Positions 30,130 to 40,064 of a DNA stretch of 64,000 nucleotides are shown piece after piece; position 1 is the first letter of the stretch, and the number at the start of each line of letters is the position of its first letter. Under the pieces are notes generated by a model. It did no database searches. It was not told the origin of the DNA and saw nothing but the letters and a program-made list of their open reading frames with translations. Source of the stretch: Zeimonas arvi (GTDB lineage Bacteria > Pseudomonadota > Gammaproteobacteria > Burkholderiales > Burkholderiaceae_E); NCBI RefSeq assembly GCF_008039575.1, contig NZ_VDUY01000005.1, forward strand, positions 124,001-188,000, read 5' to 3'. Position numbers and translations under genes: made by a program.

Positions 30130-31460
30130 GGGTTCTCGAGATGCGCGACGAGCCAGCGCGCGGTGCGCAGCAGGCGCGCATCGTCGCCGCGGCGGCCCAC
30201 GAGCTGAACGCCCAGCGGCAGCCCGTCGCCGCCACGCAGCAGCGGCAGCGACACGGCAGGCATGCCGCAGTAGGTCCACAGCGTGCACATCAACGGGTCG
30301 CCGGTGCCGTCCTCGAAGCGCGGCGCCGTGCCGAGCGTGGCCGGCGTGAGGATCGCGTCGAAGTCCGAGAACAGCGCGTCGAAGGCGCGGTTCAGCGGGC
30401 CGATCCGCTCGACCGCGCGCCGGTGCTCGACCGCGGTGATCCGCCTGCCGCGCTCGATCTGCGCGCGCAGCGAATCGGACAGCCGGTCGCGACCGCGCTC
30501 GTACTCCCGTTCGTAGGAGCCGGCGATCTCCGCTTCCATGATCGTGCGGTGCCAGCCGATCGCATCGGCCGCGCCGGTGGGCAGCTCGCAGGGCGAGGCG
30601 GCGCCGGCCAGGCGCTCGAGCAATCCGCCGAAGGCGGCCTGCGCGTCGCGCGCCATCCGGTCCCACCAGGGCGTCGCGACCCAGGCGAAGCGGGGCAGCG
30701 CCGGCGCTTCGCCCCGGGCGATGTCGAACAGCGGCGGCGCCGGCAGCGGCCGGGTCGCCGGGTCGCGCGCATCGTGGCCGAACAGCGCCTGCGCGAGCAG
30801 GGCCGCGTCCTCGACTGATCGCGCAAACACGCCGACGTGATCCAGCGTGGGCGACTGGGTCAGCACGCCGGCACGCGGAATGCAGCCGAATCCGGGCTTG
30901 TAGCCGACCACGCCGCAGAATGCGGCCGGGCGGATCACCGAGCCGTTGGTCTGGGTGCCGATGGCCAGCGGCGCCATGCCCGCGGCGACCGCTGCCGCCG
31001 ACCCGCTCGACGACCCGCCCGGGCTTCGCGAAGGGTCGTGCGGATTGCGCGTCTTGCCCGCCGCATACGTCGCCAGCTCGGTGGTCACCGTCTTGCCCAT
31101 GGGCAGGCCGCCGGCGCGCCTGAGCGCGGCGATCACCGCGGCATCGCTGTCGGCGATCCGGCCTGCGTGCAGCACGGTGCCGTCCTCGGTGGGCATGCCG
31201 GCCACGTCGATGATGTCCTTGACCGCCACTGGCAGCCCGGCCAGCGGTCCGCCGGCCTCGCCGCGACCGCGGCGCTCGTCGAAGTCGATCGCCTGGGCCA
31301 GCAGGTGAGCGGCATCGAACCATGCCCAGGCCTGCACGCTCGGCTCGCACTCCTGCACCCGCGCCATCAGCGCGCGCGCGAGGGTTTCGGCCGACGACTC
31401 GCCGCGGGCGATCCGCGAAGACAACTCCGACACGGAGGGCAGCATGGTTCGGTTTTCCAT
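30126..31460 (-). CDS. amidase signature family hydrolase
   Basis: A 444-residue GatA-like amidase. The Ser-Ser-Lys triad is visible: the lysine in GLPVAVKDIIDVAGMP near 86-101 and the two serines in SPGGSSSGSAAAVAAG near 147-164. The family hydrolyses amides including aryl and acyl types; substrate here is unknown. No GatB or GatC gene is adjacent, so it is not the tRNA-dependent amidotransferase. It is translated inside the trk operon: 37 bases after trkA and overlapping trkH. ATG 31460 gives the best start, a later ATG at codon 6 is possible. Confidence 0.88.
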   Translation of the reverse strand: MENRTMLPSVSELSSRIARGESSAETLARALMARVQECEPSVQAWAWFDAAHLLAQAIDFDERRGRGEAGGPLAGLPVAVKDIIDVAGMPTEDGTVLHAGRIADSDAAVIAALRRAGGLPMGKTVTTELATYAAGKTRNPHDPSRSPGGSSSGSAAAVAAGMAPLAIGTQTNGSVIRPAAFCGVVGYKPGFGCIPRAGVLTQSPTLDHVGVFARSVEDAALLAQALFGHDARDPATRPLPAPPLFDIARGEAPALPRFAWVATPWWDRMARDAQAAFGGLLERLAGAASPCELPTGAADAIGWHRTIMEAEIAGSYEREYERGRDRLSDSLRAQIERGRRITAVEHRRAVERIGPLNRAFDALFSDFDAILTPATLGTAPRFEDGTGDPLMCTLWTYCGMPAVSLPLLRGGDGLPLGVQLVGRRGDDARLLRTARWLVAHLENP

Positions 31461-31497
31461 TGAGGCGCGGCCGGTCGCCACCGGCCAGGAAGGCGGA

Positions 31498-32925
31498 TCA
31501 GAAGAATCCGACACTGACCTGGAACAGCTTCTCGACCTTGGGGATCATGCGCCGGTTCTCCACGAAGACGATCACGTGGTCGCCGGATTCGATCACCGTG
31601 TCGTGGTGGGCCATGATCACCTCGGCCGGCGCCGCCCCGCGCTCGCCGCGCCGGCCGGGCAGTGCCCCGCCGGCGGTGGGCCGGACGATGGCGCCGATGG
31701 TGGCGCCACGCGGCAGGTCGATCTCCTCGATGCGCCTGCCCACCACCTTGGACGACTTCGGATCGCCGTGCGCGACCGCCTCGAGCGCCTCGGCCGCGCC
31801 GCGACGCAGCGAGTGCACGGCCACCACGTCGCCGCGGCGCACGTGGGCGAGCAGCTGGCCGATGGTCGTCTGCGAGGGCACGATCGCGATGTCGATCCGG
31901 TTGCCTTCGACCAGGTCCGCGTAGGCCTGGCGGTTGATCAGCGCGATCGTGCGCCGCGCGCCCATCCGCTTGGCGAGCATGCACGACATGATGTTGTTCT
32001 CGTCGTCGGAGGTGACCGCGATGAACAGGTCCATCTCGGCCACGCCCTCGTCGGAGAGCAGGTCCTCGTCGGTGGAGTCGCCGTTCAGCACCAGCGTGGA
32101 CGCCGGCAGCTGGGTGACCAGGTAGTTGCAGCGGGTGCGGCTGGTCTCGACGACCTTGACCTGGTAGTCGCTGCCCAGCTTGCGGGCGAGCCGCAGGCCG
32201 ATGTTGCCGCCGCCGGCGATCATCACCCTGCGAACCGGCTTGTCCATCCGGCGCAGGTCCGACAGCGCGATGCGGATGTGCTCGGAAGGCGCGAGCAGGA
32301 ACACCTCGTCGCCGGGCTCGATCATCGTGGAGCCTTCGGGGCGGATCGAGCGGTCGCCGCGGAACATCGCCACCACCCGCATGTCCACGTTCGGGTGGCG
32401 AGTGCGCAGATTGCTGATCGGATGCGAGACCAGCGGCCCGCCGGCATAGGCGCGCACCGCGATCAGGCTCGCGCGGCCGTCGGCGAACTCGAGCACCTGC
32501 AGCGCCTCGGGGAACTGGATCAGCTTGCGCACGTAGTCGGTCACCGTCTGCTCGGGGCAGATCAGGTGGTCGACGTAGAAGCCGCCCTCGCCGGTGATCT
32601 CGGGGTGGGCCTGGAACTCGGGCGCGCGGATGCGCGCGATCCGGGTGGGCACGTTGAACATCCGCGCGGCGATCTGGCAGGCCACGAGGTTGGTCTCGTC
32701 GCGCGCCGCGGTGGCGATCAGCATGTCGGCGTCTTCGATGCCCGCCTGCTCGAGCACCGGCGGATGCGTGCCATTGCCCGCCACGGTGCGCAGGTCGAGC
32801 CGGTCCTGCAACTGCTTGAGCTGCGCGACGTCGGTGTCGACCACGGTGATGTCGTTGCGCTCCGAGACCAGGCTCTCGGCCACCGATGCGCCGACCCGGC
32901 CGGCGCCGAGGATGACGATCTTCAA
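31498..32925 (-). CDS. trkA: Trk system potassium uptake regulatory protein
   Basis: A 475-residue cytoplasmic gating ring subunit that binds nucleotide. Two RCK repeats are visible: the first Rossmann motif ILGAGRVGASVAESL near residues 4-18, the second IAGGGNIGLRLARKL near 236-250, each followed by a TrkA_C domain. The last TrkA_C domain holds an arginine- and glycine-rich insert (GGALPGRRGERGAAPAE) absent from the usual protein. It works with the TrkH encoded downstream. It is separated from ntrX by 3 bases. Confidence 0.95.
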   Translation of the reverse strand: MKIVILGAGRVGASVAESLVSERNDITVVDTDVAQLKQLQDRLDLRTVAGNGTHPPVLEQAGIEDADMLIATAARDETNLVACQIAARMFNVPTRIARIRAPEFQAHPEITGEGGFYVDHLICPEQTVTDYVRKLIQFPEALQVLEFADGRASLIAVRAYAGGPLVSHPISNLRTRHPNVDMRVVAMFRGDRSIRPEGSTMIEPGDEVFLLAPSEHIRIALSDLRRMDKPVRRVMIAGGGNIGLRLARKLGSDYQVKVVETSRTRCNYLVTQLPASTLVLNGDSTDEDLLSDEGVAEMDLFIAVTSDDENNIMSCMLAKRMGARRTIALINRQAYADLVEGNRIDIAIVPSQTTIGQLLAHVRRGDVVAVHSLRRGAAEALEAVAHGDPKSSKVVGRRIEEIDLPRGATIGAIVRPTAGGALPGRRGERGAAPAEVIMAHHDTVIESGDHVIVFVENRRMIPKVEKLFQVSVGFF

Positions 32926-32928
32926 GCC

Positions 32929-33735
32929 TCAGCCGCCCTGGCGGCGCCACAGCCCGCGCGAGAGATCGATGCCGAGCTGCTTGAGCTTGCGATACAGGTG
33001 CGTGCGCTCCAGCCCGGTGCGCTCGGCCACGCGGGTCATGCTGCCCTGCTCGCGGCCGAGGTGGTACTCGAAGTAGGCGCGCTCGAAGGCGTCGCGCGCC
33101 TCGCGCAGCGGCAGGTCCAGCGGGAGTTCGCGCAGCGCGACCGAGGATCGGCCGCCGATCCCCTGCTGCGCCGCTTCGGCCTGCGCGCCGCCCGGCGGCG
33201 CGAGATCGGGATGACGCTCGACCAGGCCGCCGCCTGCGGGCTCGGCGCGCGCCGCATCGAGGCTCGGCGCAGCCGGCACGAAGGCCGTGACCGTGGCGCC
33301 GGGCGCCGGGGCGCCATTGCCCGCGGCGGGCGCAGCACCGTCCGGGCCGACGGCCGCTCGCGGCATGGCACGTCCGCGCTGCAGGCCGGTTTCCACCGCT
33401 CGCAGCAGCTTCTGCATGGTGATCGGCTTTTCGAGGAAGTCGAGCGCGCCGATCCGGGTGGCCTCGACCGCGGTGTCGATCGTGGCGTGGCCGGACATCA
33501 TGATCACCGGCATCGAGAGCTTGCCGGCGGCCGCCCACTCCTTGAGCAAGGTGATGCCGTCGGTGTCGGGCATCCAGATGTCGAGCAGCACCAGGTCCAG
33601 GCGATTCTCGTCGCGCAGCTGCCGGGCTTGGCCTGCGTTCTCGGCGGCGTAGACCGAATGGCCTTCGTCGCCGAGGATCTCGGAGAGCAGTTCGCGGATG
33701 CCGATTTCGTCATCCACTACGAGAATTTCCGCCAT
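32929..33735 (-). CDS. ntrX: NtrX-like response regulator lacking the AAA+ domain
   Basis: A 268-residue regulator. Residues 1 to about 120 form a receiver domain; the phosphoacceptor is the Asp in LDLVLLDIWMPDTDG near 52, and LEKPITM contains the conserved Lys. Residues 125 to about 200 are a Pro/Ala-rich linker. The C-terminus is a Fis-type helix-turn-helix (RVAERTGLERTHLYRKLKQL). The AAA+ sigma-54 activation domain found in classical NtrX is missing, so it cannot be a standard sigma-54 activator. Partner is NtrY, encoded 28 bases upstream. The gene symbol is assigned from context. Confidence 0.88.
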   Translation of the reverse strand: MAEILVVDDEIGIRELLSEILGDEGHSVYAAENAGQARQLRDENRLDLVLLDIWMPDTDGITLLKEWAAAGKLSMPVIMMSGHATIDTAVEATRIGALDFLEKPITMQKLLRAVETGLQRGRAMPRAAVGPDGAAPAAGNGAPAPGATVTAFVPAAPSLDAARAEPAGGGLVERHPDLAPPGGAQAEAAQQGIGGRSSVALRELPLDLPLREARDAFERAYFEYHLGREQGSMTRVAERTGLERTHLYRKLKQLGIDLSRGLWRRQGG

Positions 33736-33763
33736 GGATCCTGCGTTGCTGGTCGTGTTGCTT

Positions 33764-36079
33764 CTAGGACAGGCCCGGATTCTCCCCGTTTTTGGCCAGT
33801 TTCGTAAATAGCACGGCGATGCGGGCGCCGGCAGCCTCCCCTTGGGCATCGCGAAGGTTGCCGACCTCGACCCGCGCGCCGTGCTCGTCGGCGATCTTGC
33901 GCACGATCGCCAGCCCGAGGCCGGTGCCGCGCGCCTTGCTGGTCACGTAGGGCTCGAAGACGCGCGCCAGCACGGCCGCCGGGAAGCCGCTGCCGTTGTC
34001 GCTGACGCTGACCCGGACCGCGCTGCCGCCATCGGCGCGCGCGACCTGCGCGGTCTCCACGACGATGTGCGCGTCCTCGACCCGCTCGGTGGCTTCCTGC
34101 GCGTTCTTGAGCAGATTGTGGATCACCTGGCGCAGCTGAGTGGTGTCGCCCATGACCCGGGGCAGATCCGCCGCGAGCCGGGACTCGACCATGGCGCGCC
34201 CCTCGCCGCCGGGGTACAGACGCAGCACCTCCTCGATCAGCGCGTTCAGGTCGAGCGGCTCGAGGCGCGCGGCCGGCAGGCGCGCGTAGTCGCGGAACTC
34301 GTCGACCATGTGCTTGAGCGCGGCGACCTGGTTGACGATCGTCTGCGAGTTCTTCGCGAGCAGCTCGGCGTCGGCCGGCGGCAGCCGGTCGGCCAGCTTG
34401 CGCTGCAGGCGCTCGGCGGCCAGCTGGATCGGGGTGAGCGGGTTCTTGATCTCGTGGGCCAGTCGCCGCGCGACCTCGGCCCAGGCGACGGCCCGCTGCG
34501 CGGAGATCACGCCGCTGATGTCGTCGAAGACGATCACGTAGCCGACCCGGCGCTCGGGCAGGATCGAGCCGCGCGCCAGGATCGTCTGCTCGGCGGGCGG
34601 CGCGCCGGGGCCGCCCCCCGACTCGGGGCCGGTATCCCGCGCCGGGGATTCGGCGGCGCCCTCCTGCGGGAGCGGCGGCAGCACGAACTGACGCTGCCAG
34701 CTCGCGTCGCCGGCGGCGACCTGTTCATCGAAGGCGGCCCGCACCTGGTCGGCGAAGGCGCCGAGCCGCGGCACGTGCGCCAGCTGCCGGTCCAGGTGCT
34801 CGAGCATCGACAGGCCCAGGATGCGCTCGGCGCCGGCATTGGCCAGGACCAGCCGGAAATCGGAGTCGAGCACCAGCACGCCTGCCGTCAGGTTGGCGAG
34901 CACGCTCTCGAGCCGGGCGTTGGCCCGCTCCAGCTCGCGCTGGTTGCGATCGACCTGCATCCTCGCTTCCTCGAGCTGCCGCGTCATCACGTTGAACGAC
35001 TGGGTCAGCATGCCGAGCTCGTCGCGCCCGGAGTAGTCCTTGACCGGCCGGAAATCGCCTTCGGCGACCGCGCGGGTGCCCGCCGCCAGCATGGACAGCG
35101 GACCGGTCAGCCAGCCGGCGAGCAGGAAGGAGGCCGCGATCGCGGCGAAGGCGGTCAGCAGGAAGATCAGGGTCAGCGTGACCCGGTACAGCCGGAGCAG
35201 GGCGTCGCGAGACAGCTGCAGGGCCTGGAAGTCGCGCCGGCCGCGGTCGACCGCCTCGGCGTTCTCGGCCAGCGCGGGCGGCACCTGCTGGGTGAGCTGA
35301 AGGTAGCGGCTTTCGTCGGCGAGCTGGCGGTCGGCGCCGATCACCAGGATCACCCTGAGCTTGAGCGACTCGGGCTTGTTGCCCTCGCCGGGCTCGATCG
35401 CCGCGTACTGCCGGGTGAGCCTCGCCTGGCGCAGGGCGTTGGCCGGCGGCAGGTCGGGTACCAGGCTCGAGATCCGGCTGCCGCTGGCCGCCACGATGCG
35501 GCCGGTGCCCGACACGATCACCGCCTCCGGCACGCCGCTCTGCTCGCGCAGGCGGTTCAGCATGCCGGCCCAGGCTTCCTGCGGCGTTTCCACCAGTTCG
35601 GCGCTGATCGAGCGCGCGCGCTGCGAGAGCTCGGCCAGCATCGAGTCGAGCGAAGCCCGGCCCAGCGCCAACCCGGAATCGAGCGCCCGCTCGACCGGCA
35701 CCGCGAACCACGACTCCACCGAGCGGCCCACGAACTGGACCGCGACCAGGTAGATCAGCGCGACCGGGACGATCGTCATCAGCGTGAAGGACACGGCCAT
35801 TCTCGCCATCAGGCGTGTGCCGAACAGGCGCCGCCGGTAGCGCAGCACCAGCCTGCGCACCAGCTCGAGCACCAGCAGGAACAGGCCGGCCGCCACGCCC
35901 ACCGTGAGCCAGAGCAGCACCGCGTAATAGCGCTCGAACATCCGCGTGTTCGCGGTGGCGCCGGCCAGCAGCACCAGCAGCACCAGCGCGAGCGCGACCG
36001 CGCCGATCAGCGCGAAGCGCAGGATCCGGCCTATTGCGCGCTTTTCGGAGTCGACGGCGTGAACTTGAATTGCTTCCAT
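33764..36079 (-). CDS. ntrY: NtrY-like sensor histidine kinase
   Basis: A 771-residue membrane kinase. Two or more N-terminal spans (LRFALIGAVALALVLLVLL, then others near 50-70 and 95-115) precede a periplasmic sensing region, then a further span, a HAMP domain (GTRAVAEGDFRPVKDYSG), a PAS domain (LESVLANLTAGVLVLD), HisKA with VARRLAHEIKNPLTP and the phosphoaccepting His, and an HATPase_c domain (VSDNGSGFPAAVLARVFEPY). The likely output is phosphorylation of the NtrX-like regulator. ATG 36079 overlaps the DUF4390 gene by 49 bases; I see no better start downstream. Confidence 0.92.
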   Translation of the reverse strand: MEAIQVHAVDSEKRAIGRILRFALIGAVALALVLLVLLAGATANTRMFERYYAVLLWLTVGVAAGLFLLVLELVRRLVLRYRRRLFGTRLMARMAVSFTLMTIVPVALIYLVAVQFVGRSVESWFAVPVERALDSGLALGRASLDSMLAELSQRARSISAELVETPQEAWAGMLNRLREQSGVPEAVIVSGTGRIVAASGSRISSLVPDLPPANALRQARLTRQYAAIEPGEGNKPESLKLRVILVIGADRQLADESRYLQLTQQVPPALAENAEAVDRGRRDFQALQLSRDALLRLYRVTLTLIFLLTAFAAIAASFLLAGWLTGPLSMLAAGTRAVAEGDFRPVKDYSGRDELGMLTQSFNVMTRQLEEARMQVDRNQRELERANARLESVLANLTAGVLVLDSDFRLVLANAGAERILGLSMLEHLDRQLAHVPRLGAFADQVRAAFDEQVAAGDASWQRQFVLPPLPQEGAAESPARDTGPESGGGPGAPPAEQTILARGSILPERRVGYVIVFDDISGVISAQRAVAWAEVARRLAHEIKNPLTPIQLAAERLQRKLADRLPPADAELLAKNSQTIVNQVAALKHMVDEFRDYARLPAARLEPLDLNALIEEVLRLYPGGEGRAMVESRLAADLPRVMGDTTQLRQVIHNLLKNAQEATERVEDAHIVVETAQVARADGGSAVRVSVSDNGSGFPAAVLARVFEPYVTSKARGTGLGLAIVRKIADEHGARVEVGNLRDAQGEAAGARIAVLFTKLAKNGENPGLS

Positions 36080-36645
36080 TCGGCCTGCGGGTTCCAGTCG
36101 CGGCTGGTCAGGCCGCCGATCTGGAAGGGCTTGGGGAGCTGGCTGGTATCGAGCCGGAGACGCACCCGGGCCTCGTAGTCGACGCCCGCCTCGACCTCGT
36201 CCTCGTCGACCACGCGCCAGCCGCGCAGGCGCGCGAGCGTACGCAAGGCCTCCTCGATCGAGTCGAAGGGCTGGATGATGCCGCCCTGGGTGAGCCGGTA
36301 CTGGCGAGTCAGCGCATGGTAGGCGACCCGCCAGGTCATCGAGCGCTCGATGTCCACCGCGTCGAACCACCACCAGCGCGGCCGGCGCAGTTCGAACTCG
36401 ACCACGAAGTAGAGCGGCACGCCGCGCGCCAGCGCATCGACCAGCGAGGGCGTCAGCGGCACGTGGAAGTCCGCCGCCAGCGCGTAGCCGCCTCCGGGGA
36501 GCGGCTCCAGGCGGGGCTCGGAGGCCGTTTCGACGGCCGCCGGCGCTACGGGGCGCTCGGCCGCCTGGCCGAAGGCACGGGAGACACCGGATGCGCCCAG
36601 CCACGCGGCCAACAGGGCCAGCGCGAGGGCGAATCGTAGGGTCAC
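36031..36645 (-). CDS. DUF4390 domain protein
   Basis: A 204-residue protein. A signal peptide is likely (LALALLAAWLGASGVSRAFG near 6-25), so it is probably periplasmic. HVPLTPSLVDALARGVPLYFVVEFEL and WWWFDAVDIERSMTWRVAYHALTRQY-type segments (residues about 65-120) follow the DUF4390 pattern. No function is known. It lies between rsmB and ntrY, a position I know from other Burkholderiales, and overlaps both genes. A role in the NtrY signal is possible but unsupported. Confidence 0.85.
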   Translation of the reverse strand: MTLRFALALALLAAWLGASGVSRAFGQAAERPVAPAAVETASEPRLEPLPGGGYALAADFHVPLTPSLVDALARGVPLYFVVEFELRRPRWWWFDAVDIERSMTWRVAYHALTRQYRLTQGGIIQPFDSIEEALRTLARLRGWRVVDEDEVEAGVDYEARVRLRLDTSQLPKPFQIGGLTSRDWNPQAEWKQFKFTPSTPKSAQ

Positions 36646-37967
36646 GGGCGCTTTTCCAGCAGGGCGTAGAAGAAACCGTCGTGGTCGCGGAAGGGCCCCG
36701 ACGTGGGGAGCAGTTGCGCGATCGTCTCGTCGGCGCCGCCGATTCGGGCTCGCAAGGGCAGTCGGCGCGCGTCGGCGTGGGTCGCGAGGAAACCGGCGAC
36801 GACCGGCTCGTTCTCGGATGCGAACACCGAGCAGGTGGCGTAGAGCAATTTACCACCCGGTTTCAGGAGCGGCCAAAGCCCGGCGAGGATCTCCGACTGA
36901 CGGGCCGAAAGTGTCGCGATATCGCGACGCCGCCTCAGCCAGCGGATGTCCGGATGCCTGCGGACGATCCCCGAGGCGGTGCAGGGCGCGTCGGCCAGGA
37001 TCCGGTCGAAGGGCCGGCCGTCCCACCAGGCTTCCGGGCGGCGGGCGTCGCCCTCGACGATCCGGGCCTGTTGGCGGAGCCGCGCGAGGTTCTCGCGGAC
37101 CGGCGCGAGCCGCGACTCGTCGACGTCGAGCGCGGTGAGGTCGCAGTCCGCGAGCTCGAGCAGGTGAGTGGTCTTGCCGCCCGGTCCGGCGCAGGCGTCG
37201 AGCACCCGCTCGCCCGGCGCCGGAGCAAGCAGCGGTGCGGCGAGTTGCGCGCCGGCGTCCTGGACCGAGACGGCGCCATCGGCCCAGCCGGGCAGGGCGT
37301 CCACCGCGACCGCCCTATCAAGAGTAAGCGCCTGCTCGCCGACCTGGCGAGCGCCAAGACCCGCCTCCGTCAGGCGAGCGAGGTATTGCTCGGGGGTGGC
37401 CCGCCGGCGATTGACCCGCAGCGTCATCGGTGGCGGCGCCTCGGCTGCCTCGAGCACCGACTGCCAGCCTGAAGGGTGGTCGTGCTGCAGCAGCTCGATC
37501 CACCAGCGCGGGTGGTTCCAGCGGGCGACCGGATCCTCGCGGGCGGCGGCCAGCAGCGATTCCCGCTCGCGCAGGAACCGCCGCAGCGTGGCGTTCAGGA
37601 AGCCGGCGGCGGGCGCGGTATCGGGGGCGGCGCGCGCGGCCTCGACGGCCTGGTCGACGATCACCGCCTCGGCCCGGATCGGCTCGATCAGCTGGGCGAG
37701 CGCAACCGCCTGCAAGGCCGCCAGCCGTGCCGCGGGGGGGCGGCGATTGAGCCGGGCCGCCAACGCGTCGACCAGGCCCAGGCTGCGCGCGGCCTGGTGC
37801 GCCATGTCGCGCACCGCGGCGCGCGAGGGGTCGGGGAGTGGCCCGCGCTTGCTGGCCGAGGCGAGCGCGGCATCGAGCGCGGCAGGCAGCGCCCGCCCTG
37901 CCCTGAGCGCCTCGAGCGCCGCCGCCGCCAGCGCGATCTCGCGGGACAGCGGCGCGCGATCGGTCAC
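36642..37967 (-). CDS. rsmB: 16S rRNA (cytosine-967-C5) methyltransferase
   Basis: A 441-residue SAM-dependent RNA methyltransferase. An N-terminal NusB-like helical domain (1 to about 150) precedes the methyltransferase fold: the SAM site [16 protein letters not shown] and the two catalytic cysteines, one in [16 protein letters not shown] and one in [15 protein letters not shown]. The start is GTG at 37967 overlapping the htpX stop (GTGA). It overlaps DUF4390 by 4 bases. The gene order matches the usual Burkholderiales block. Confidence 0.95.
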   Translation of the reverse strand: MTDRAPLSREIALAAAALEALRAGRALPAALDAALASASKRGPLPDPSRAAVRDMAHQAARSLGLVDALAARLNRRPPAARLAALQAVALAQLIEPIRAEAVIVDQAVEAARAAPDTAPAAGFLNATLRRFLRERESLLAAAREDPVARWNHPRWWIELLQHDHPSGWQSVLEAAEAPPPMTLRVNRRRATPEQYLARLTEAGLGARQVGEQALTLDRAVAVDALPGWADGAVSVQDAGAQLAAPLLAPAPGERVLDACAGPGGKTTHLLELADCDLTALDVDESRLAPVRENLARLRQQARIVEGDARRPEAWWDGRPFDRILADAPCTASGIVRRHPDIRWLRRRRDIATLSARQSEILAGLWPLLKPGGKLLYATCSVFASENEPVVAGFLATHADARRLPLRARIGGADETIAQLLPTSGPFRDHDGFFYALLEKRP

Positions 37968-38818
37968 GAGACGCCGCGACCGGCCATCGCCATCAGCCGA
38001 CTGATCCGCTCGGCCGTGTCGGGATGCGTGGAGAACAGCCCGCGCAACCCGCCGCCGGACAGCGGATTCATGATCATCATCTGCGCGGTCTCGGGATGCC
38101 GCTCGGTGGTCTCGAGGGGGATGCCCTGGGCATAGCGGTGGATCTTCTCGAGCGCCGAGGCGAGCGCCGCCGGGTCGCCGGAGATCTCCGCGCCGCCGCG
38201 GTCGGCCTCGAACTCGCGCGAGCGCGAGATCGCCATCTGGATCATCATCGCCGCCAGCGGCGCCAGCAGCATCACCGCGATCGACGCGATCGGGTTGGCC
38301 GGCCGGCCCTCGCTGTCGCGCCCGCCGAAGAACATCGCGAAGTTGGCCAGCGCCGAGATCGCCCCCGCCATGGTGGCCGAGATCGTGGAGATCAGGATGT
38401 CACGGTGCTTCACGTGGGCCAGCTCGTGCGCCATCACGCCGCGCAGCTCGCGCTCGCTGAGCACGCGCAGGATGCCGGTGGTGGCGGCCACCGCCGCGTG
38501 CTGCGGATTGCGGCCGGTGGCGAAGGCGTTCGGCGCGGCCTCCTCGATCAGGTACACGCGCGGCATGGGCAGCTCGGCGCGCTGCGCCAGCTCGGCGACC
38601 ATGCGATAGAACTGGGGCGCGGTGGTCTCGTCGACCTCCTTCGCGTTGTACATCTTCAGGACCATCTTGTCCGAGAACCAGTACGCGAAGAAGTTGCTGA
38701 CCAGGCCGAAGCCCAGCGCCAGCAGCATCCCCTGCTGGCCGCCGATCACCGAACCCACGGCGCCGAACAGCGCCATGATGCCGGCCATCAGGATGGCAGT
38801 CTTGACCCAGTTGAACAT
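37964..38818 (-). CDS. htpX: membrane zinc metalloprotease HtpX
   Basis: A 284-residue inner-membrane peptidase that takes part in turnover of damaged membrane proteins. The zinc site is His131-Glu132-x2-His135 ([14 protein letters not shown]), with the third ligand Glu in [14 protein letters not shown]. Two N-terminal spans (7-25 and 31-50) and two more near 145-195 are visible. Start at ATG 38818, giving MFNWVKT, the normal opening. It is the first gene of the long minus-strand unit that runs through trkH. The 109-base gap upstream likely holds the promoter. Confidence 0.96.
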   Translation of the reverse strand: MFNWVKTAILMAGIMALFGAVGSVIGGQQGMLLALGFGLVSNFFAYWFSDKMVLKMYNAKEVDETTAPQFYRMVAELAQRAELPMPRVYLIEEAAPNAFATGRNPQHAAVAATTGILRVLSERELRGVMAHELAHVKHRDILISTISATMAGAISALANFAMFFGGRDSEGRPANPIASIAVMLLAPLAAMMIQMAISRSREFEADRGGAEISGDPAALASALEKIHRYAQGIPLETTERHPETAQMMIMNPLSGGGLRGLFSTHPDTAERISRLMAMAGRGVS

Positions 38819-38927
38819 GTGATCTCTACTCCTGTCAGGGTGTCGGGTCGACAGCGGCGCTCGCCGGGCGCCGACCCCGTTCGGTTCGAATATCGGGGTC
38901 GAAGCGCGATCCTGCAAGCTTCAGCGC

Positions 38928-39914
38928 TCAGGTCGTTGCGGGGGGCACGAACCTTTCGCCGGCGCGGATCGGGAAGCCGCGCAGGAAATCGCCGCAGGCC
39001 AGGCGCTTGCCGCCGGGCTTCTGCAATTCCGTGGCCACGATCGCGCCATCGCCGCAGGCGATGACCAGGCCATCCGCATCGGCGCGCAGCACGGTGCCAG
39101 GAGGGGTCCCCTGATGCCCGGCCCCGCTTTGCCCGGTCCCGACCGGCCCGCCAGCCGCCCGAGCCCGCCAGAACTTGACCGGTACCGGCCCGTCGCGCTC
39201 GATCGTGGCCACCGAGCCCGGCACCGGATCGAAGGCGCGGATCCGGTCGACCAGCGCCCGGGCGCCCAGCGCGAAGTCGAGCGCGGCATCCGCCCGGCCG
39301 AGCTTGCGGGCGTAGGTCGCGCCCTCGGCGGGCTGTGGCTCGGGGGCCAGCCGCCCCGCCTCCAGGCCGGCGAGCGCGTCGACGATCGCCCGGGCGCCCA
39401 GCGACGCCAGCCGATCGTGCAGGCTGCCGCCGGTGTCCTCAGGGACGATCGGCGTGGCGACCCGCGACAGCATCGGGCCGGTGTCCAGGCCCTCGTCCAT
39501 CTGCATGATCGTGATGCCGGAGTCGGTGTCGCCAGCCTCGATCGCGCGCTGGATCGGCGCGGCGCCGCGCCAGCGCGGCAGCAGCGAGGCGTGGATGTTC
39601 AGGCAGCCCAGGCGCGGGATCGCCAGCACCTGCGCCGGCAGGATCAGGCCGTAGGCGGCCACCACCATCGCGTCGAGACGGGCCTCGGCCAGCCGGCGCC
39701 AGGCTTCCGGGTCGCGCAGCGTGGCCGGCTGCCAGACTTCGAGCCCGAGCGACAGCGCGAGCCGCTTGACCGGGCTCCGCTGCAGCGCCTTGCCGCGGCC
39801 GGCCGGCCGGTCGGGCTGGGTGAGCACCAGCGCGATCTCGTGGCCGGCCCCGGCCAGCGCGTCGAGCGCGGCCGCAGCGAACTCCGGCGTTCCGGCAAAG
39901 GCGATTCGAAGCAT
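38928..39914 (-). CDS. fmt: methionyl-tRNA formyltransferase
   Basis: A 328-residue enzyme that formylates initiator Met-tRNA using 10-formyltetrahydrofolate. The catalytic motif HASLLPRWRGAAPIQRAI near 110-128 and the GITIMQMDEGLDTG block are intact, and the C-terminal OB-like domain begins near 210. MLRIAFAGTPEFAAAAL is the standard start. The fmt gene lies about 150 bases downstream of def on the same strand, with a hairpin between (39978-39999). Confidence 0.96.
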   Translation of the reverse strand: MLRIAFAGTPEFAAAALDALAGAGHEIALVLTQPDRPAGRGKALQRSPVKRLALSLGLEVWQPATLRDPEAWRRLAEARLDAMVVAAYGLILPAQVLAIPRLGCLNIHASLLPRWRGAAPIQRAIEAGDTDSGITIMQMDEGLDTGPMLSRVATPIVPEDTGGSLHDRLASLGARAIVDALAGLEAGRLAPEPQPAEGATYARKLGRADAALDFALGARALVDRIRAFDPVPGSVATIERDGPVPVKFWRARAAGGPVGTGQSGAGHQGTPPGTVLRADADGLVIACGDGAIVATELQKPGGKRLACGDFLRGFPIRAGERFVPPATT

Positions 39915-39977
39915 CGGTTTGGTGGCGTATGGTCGGAGGGTGGGCGGCGCGCGGAGCGATCGTGGCGGGCGGCCCGG

Positions 39978-39999
39978 GGCCGCGCCGAGAAGCGCGGCC
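39978..39999. terminator. hairpin in the def-fmt gap
   Basis: GGCCGCGC and GCGCGGCC form a perfect 8-base stem around a 6-base loop, in the 150-base stretch between def and fmt. A second small stem, GCGGA-TTTG-TCCGC, lies at 40045-40058 just after the def stop codon. They could terminate def transcription or mark an RNA processing point. No T-run is present, and the rest of the gap shows no gene. Confidence 0.35.
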
Positions 40000-40064
40000 G
40001 TACGAACGAACGGCGAACATCACGGGCGCGAGATCGGCCGCGCAGCGGATTTGTCCGCGCGCCG

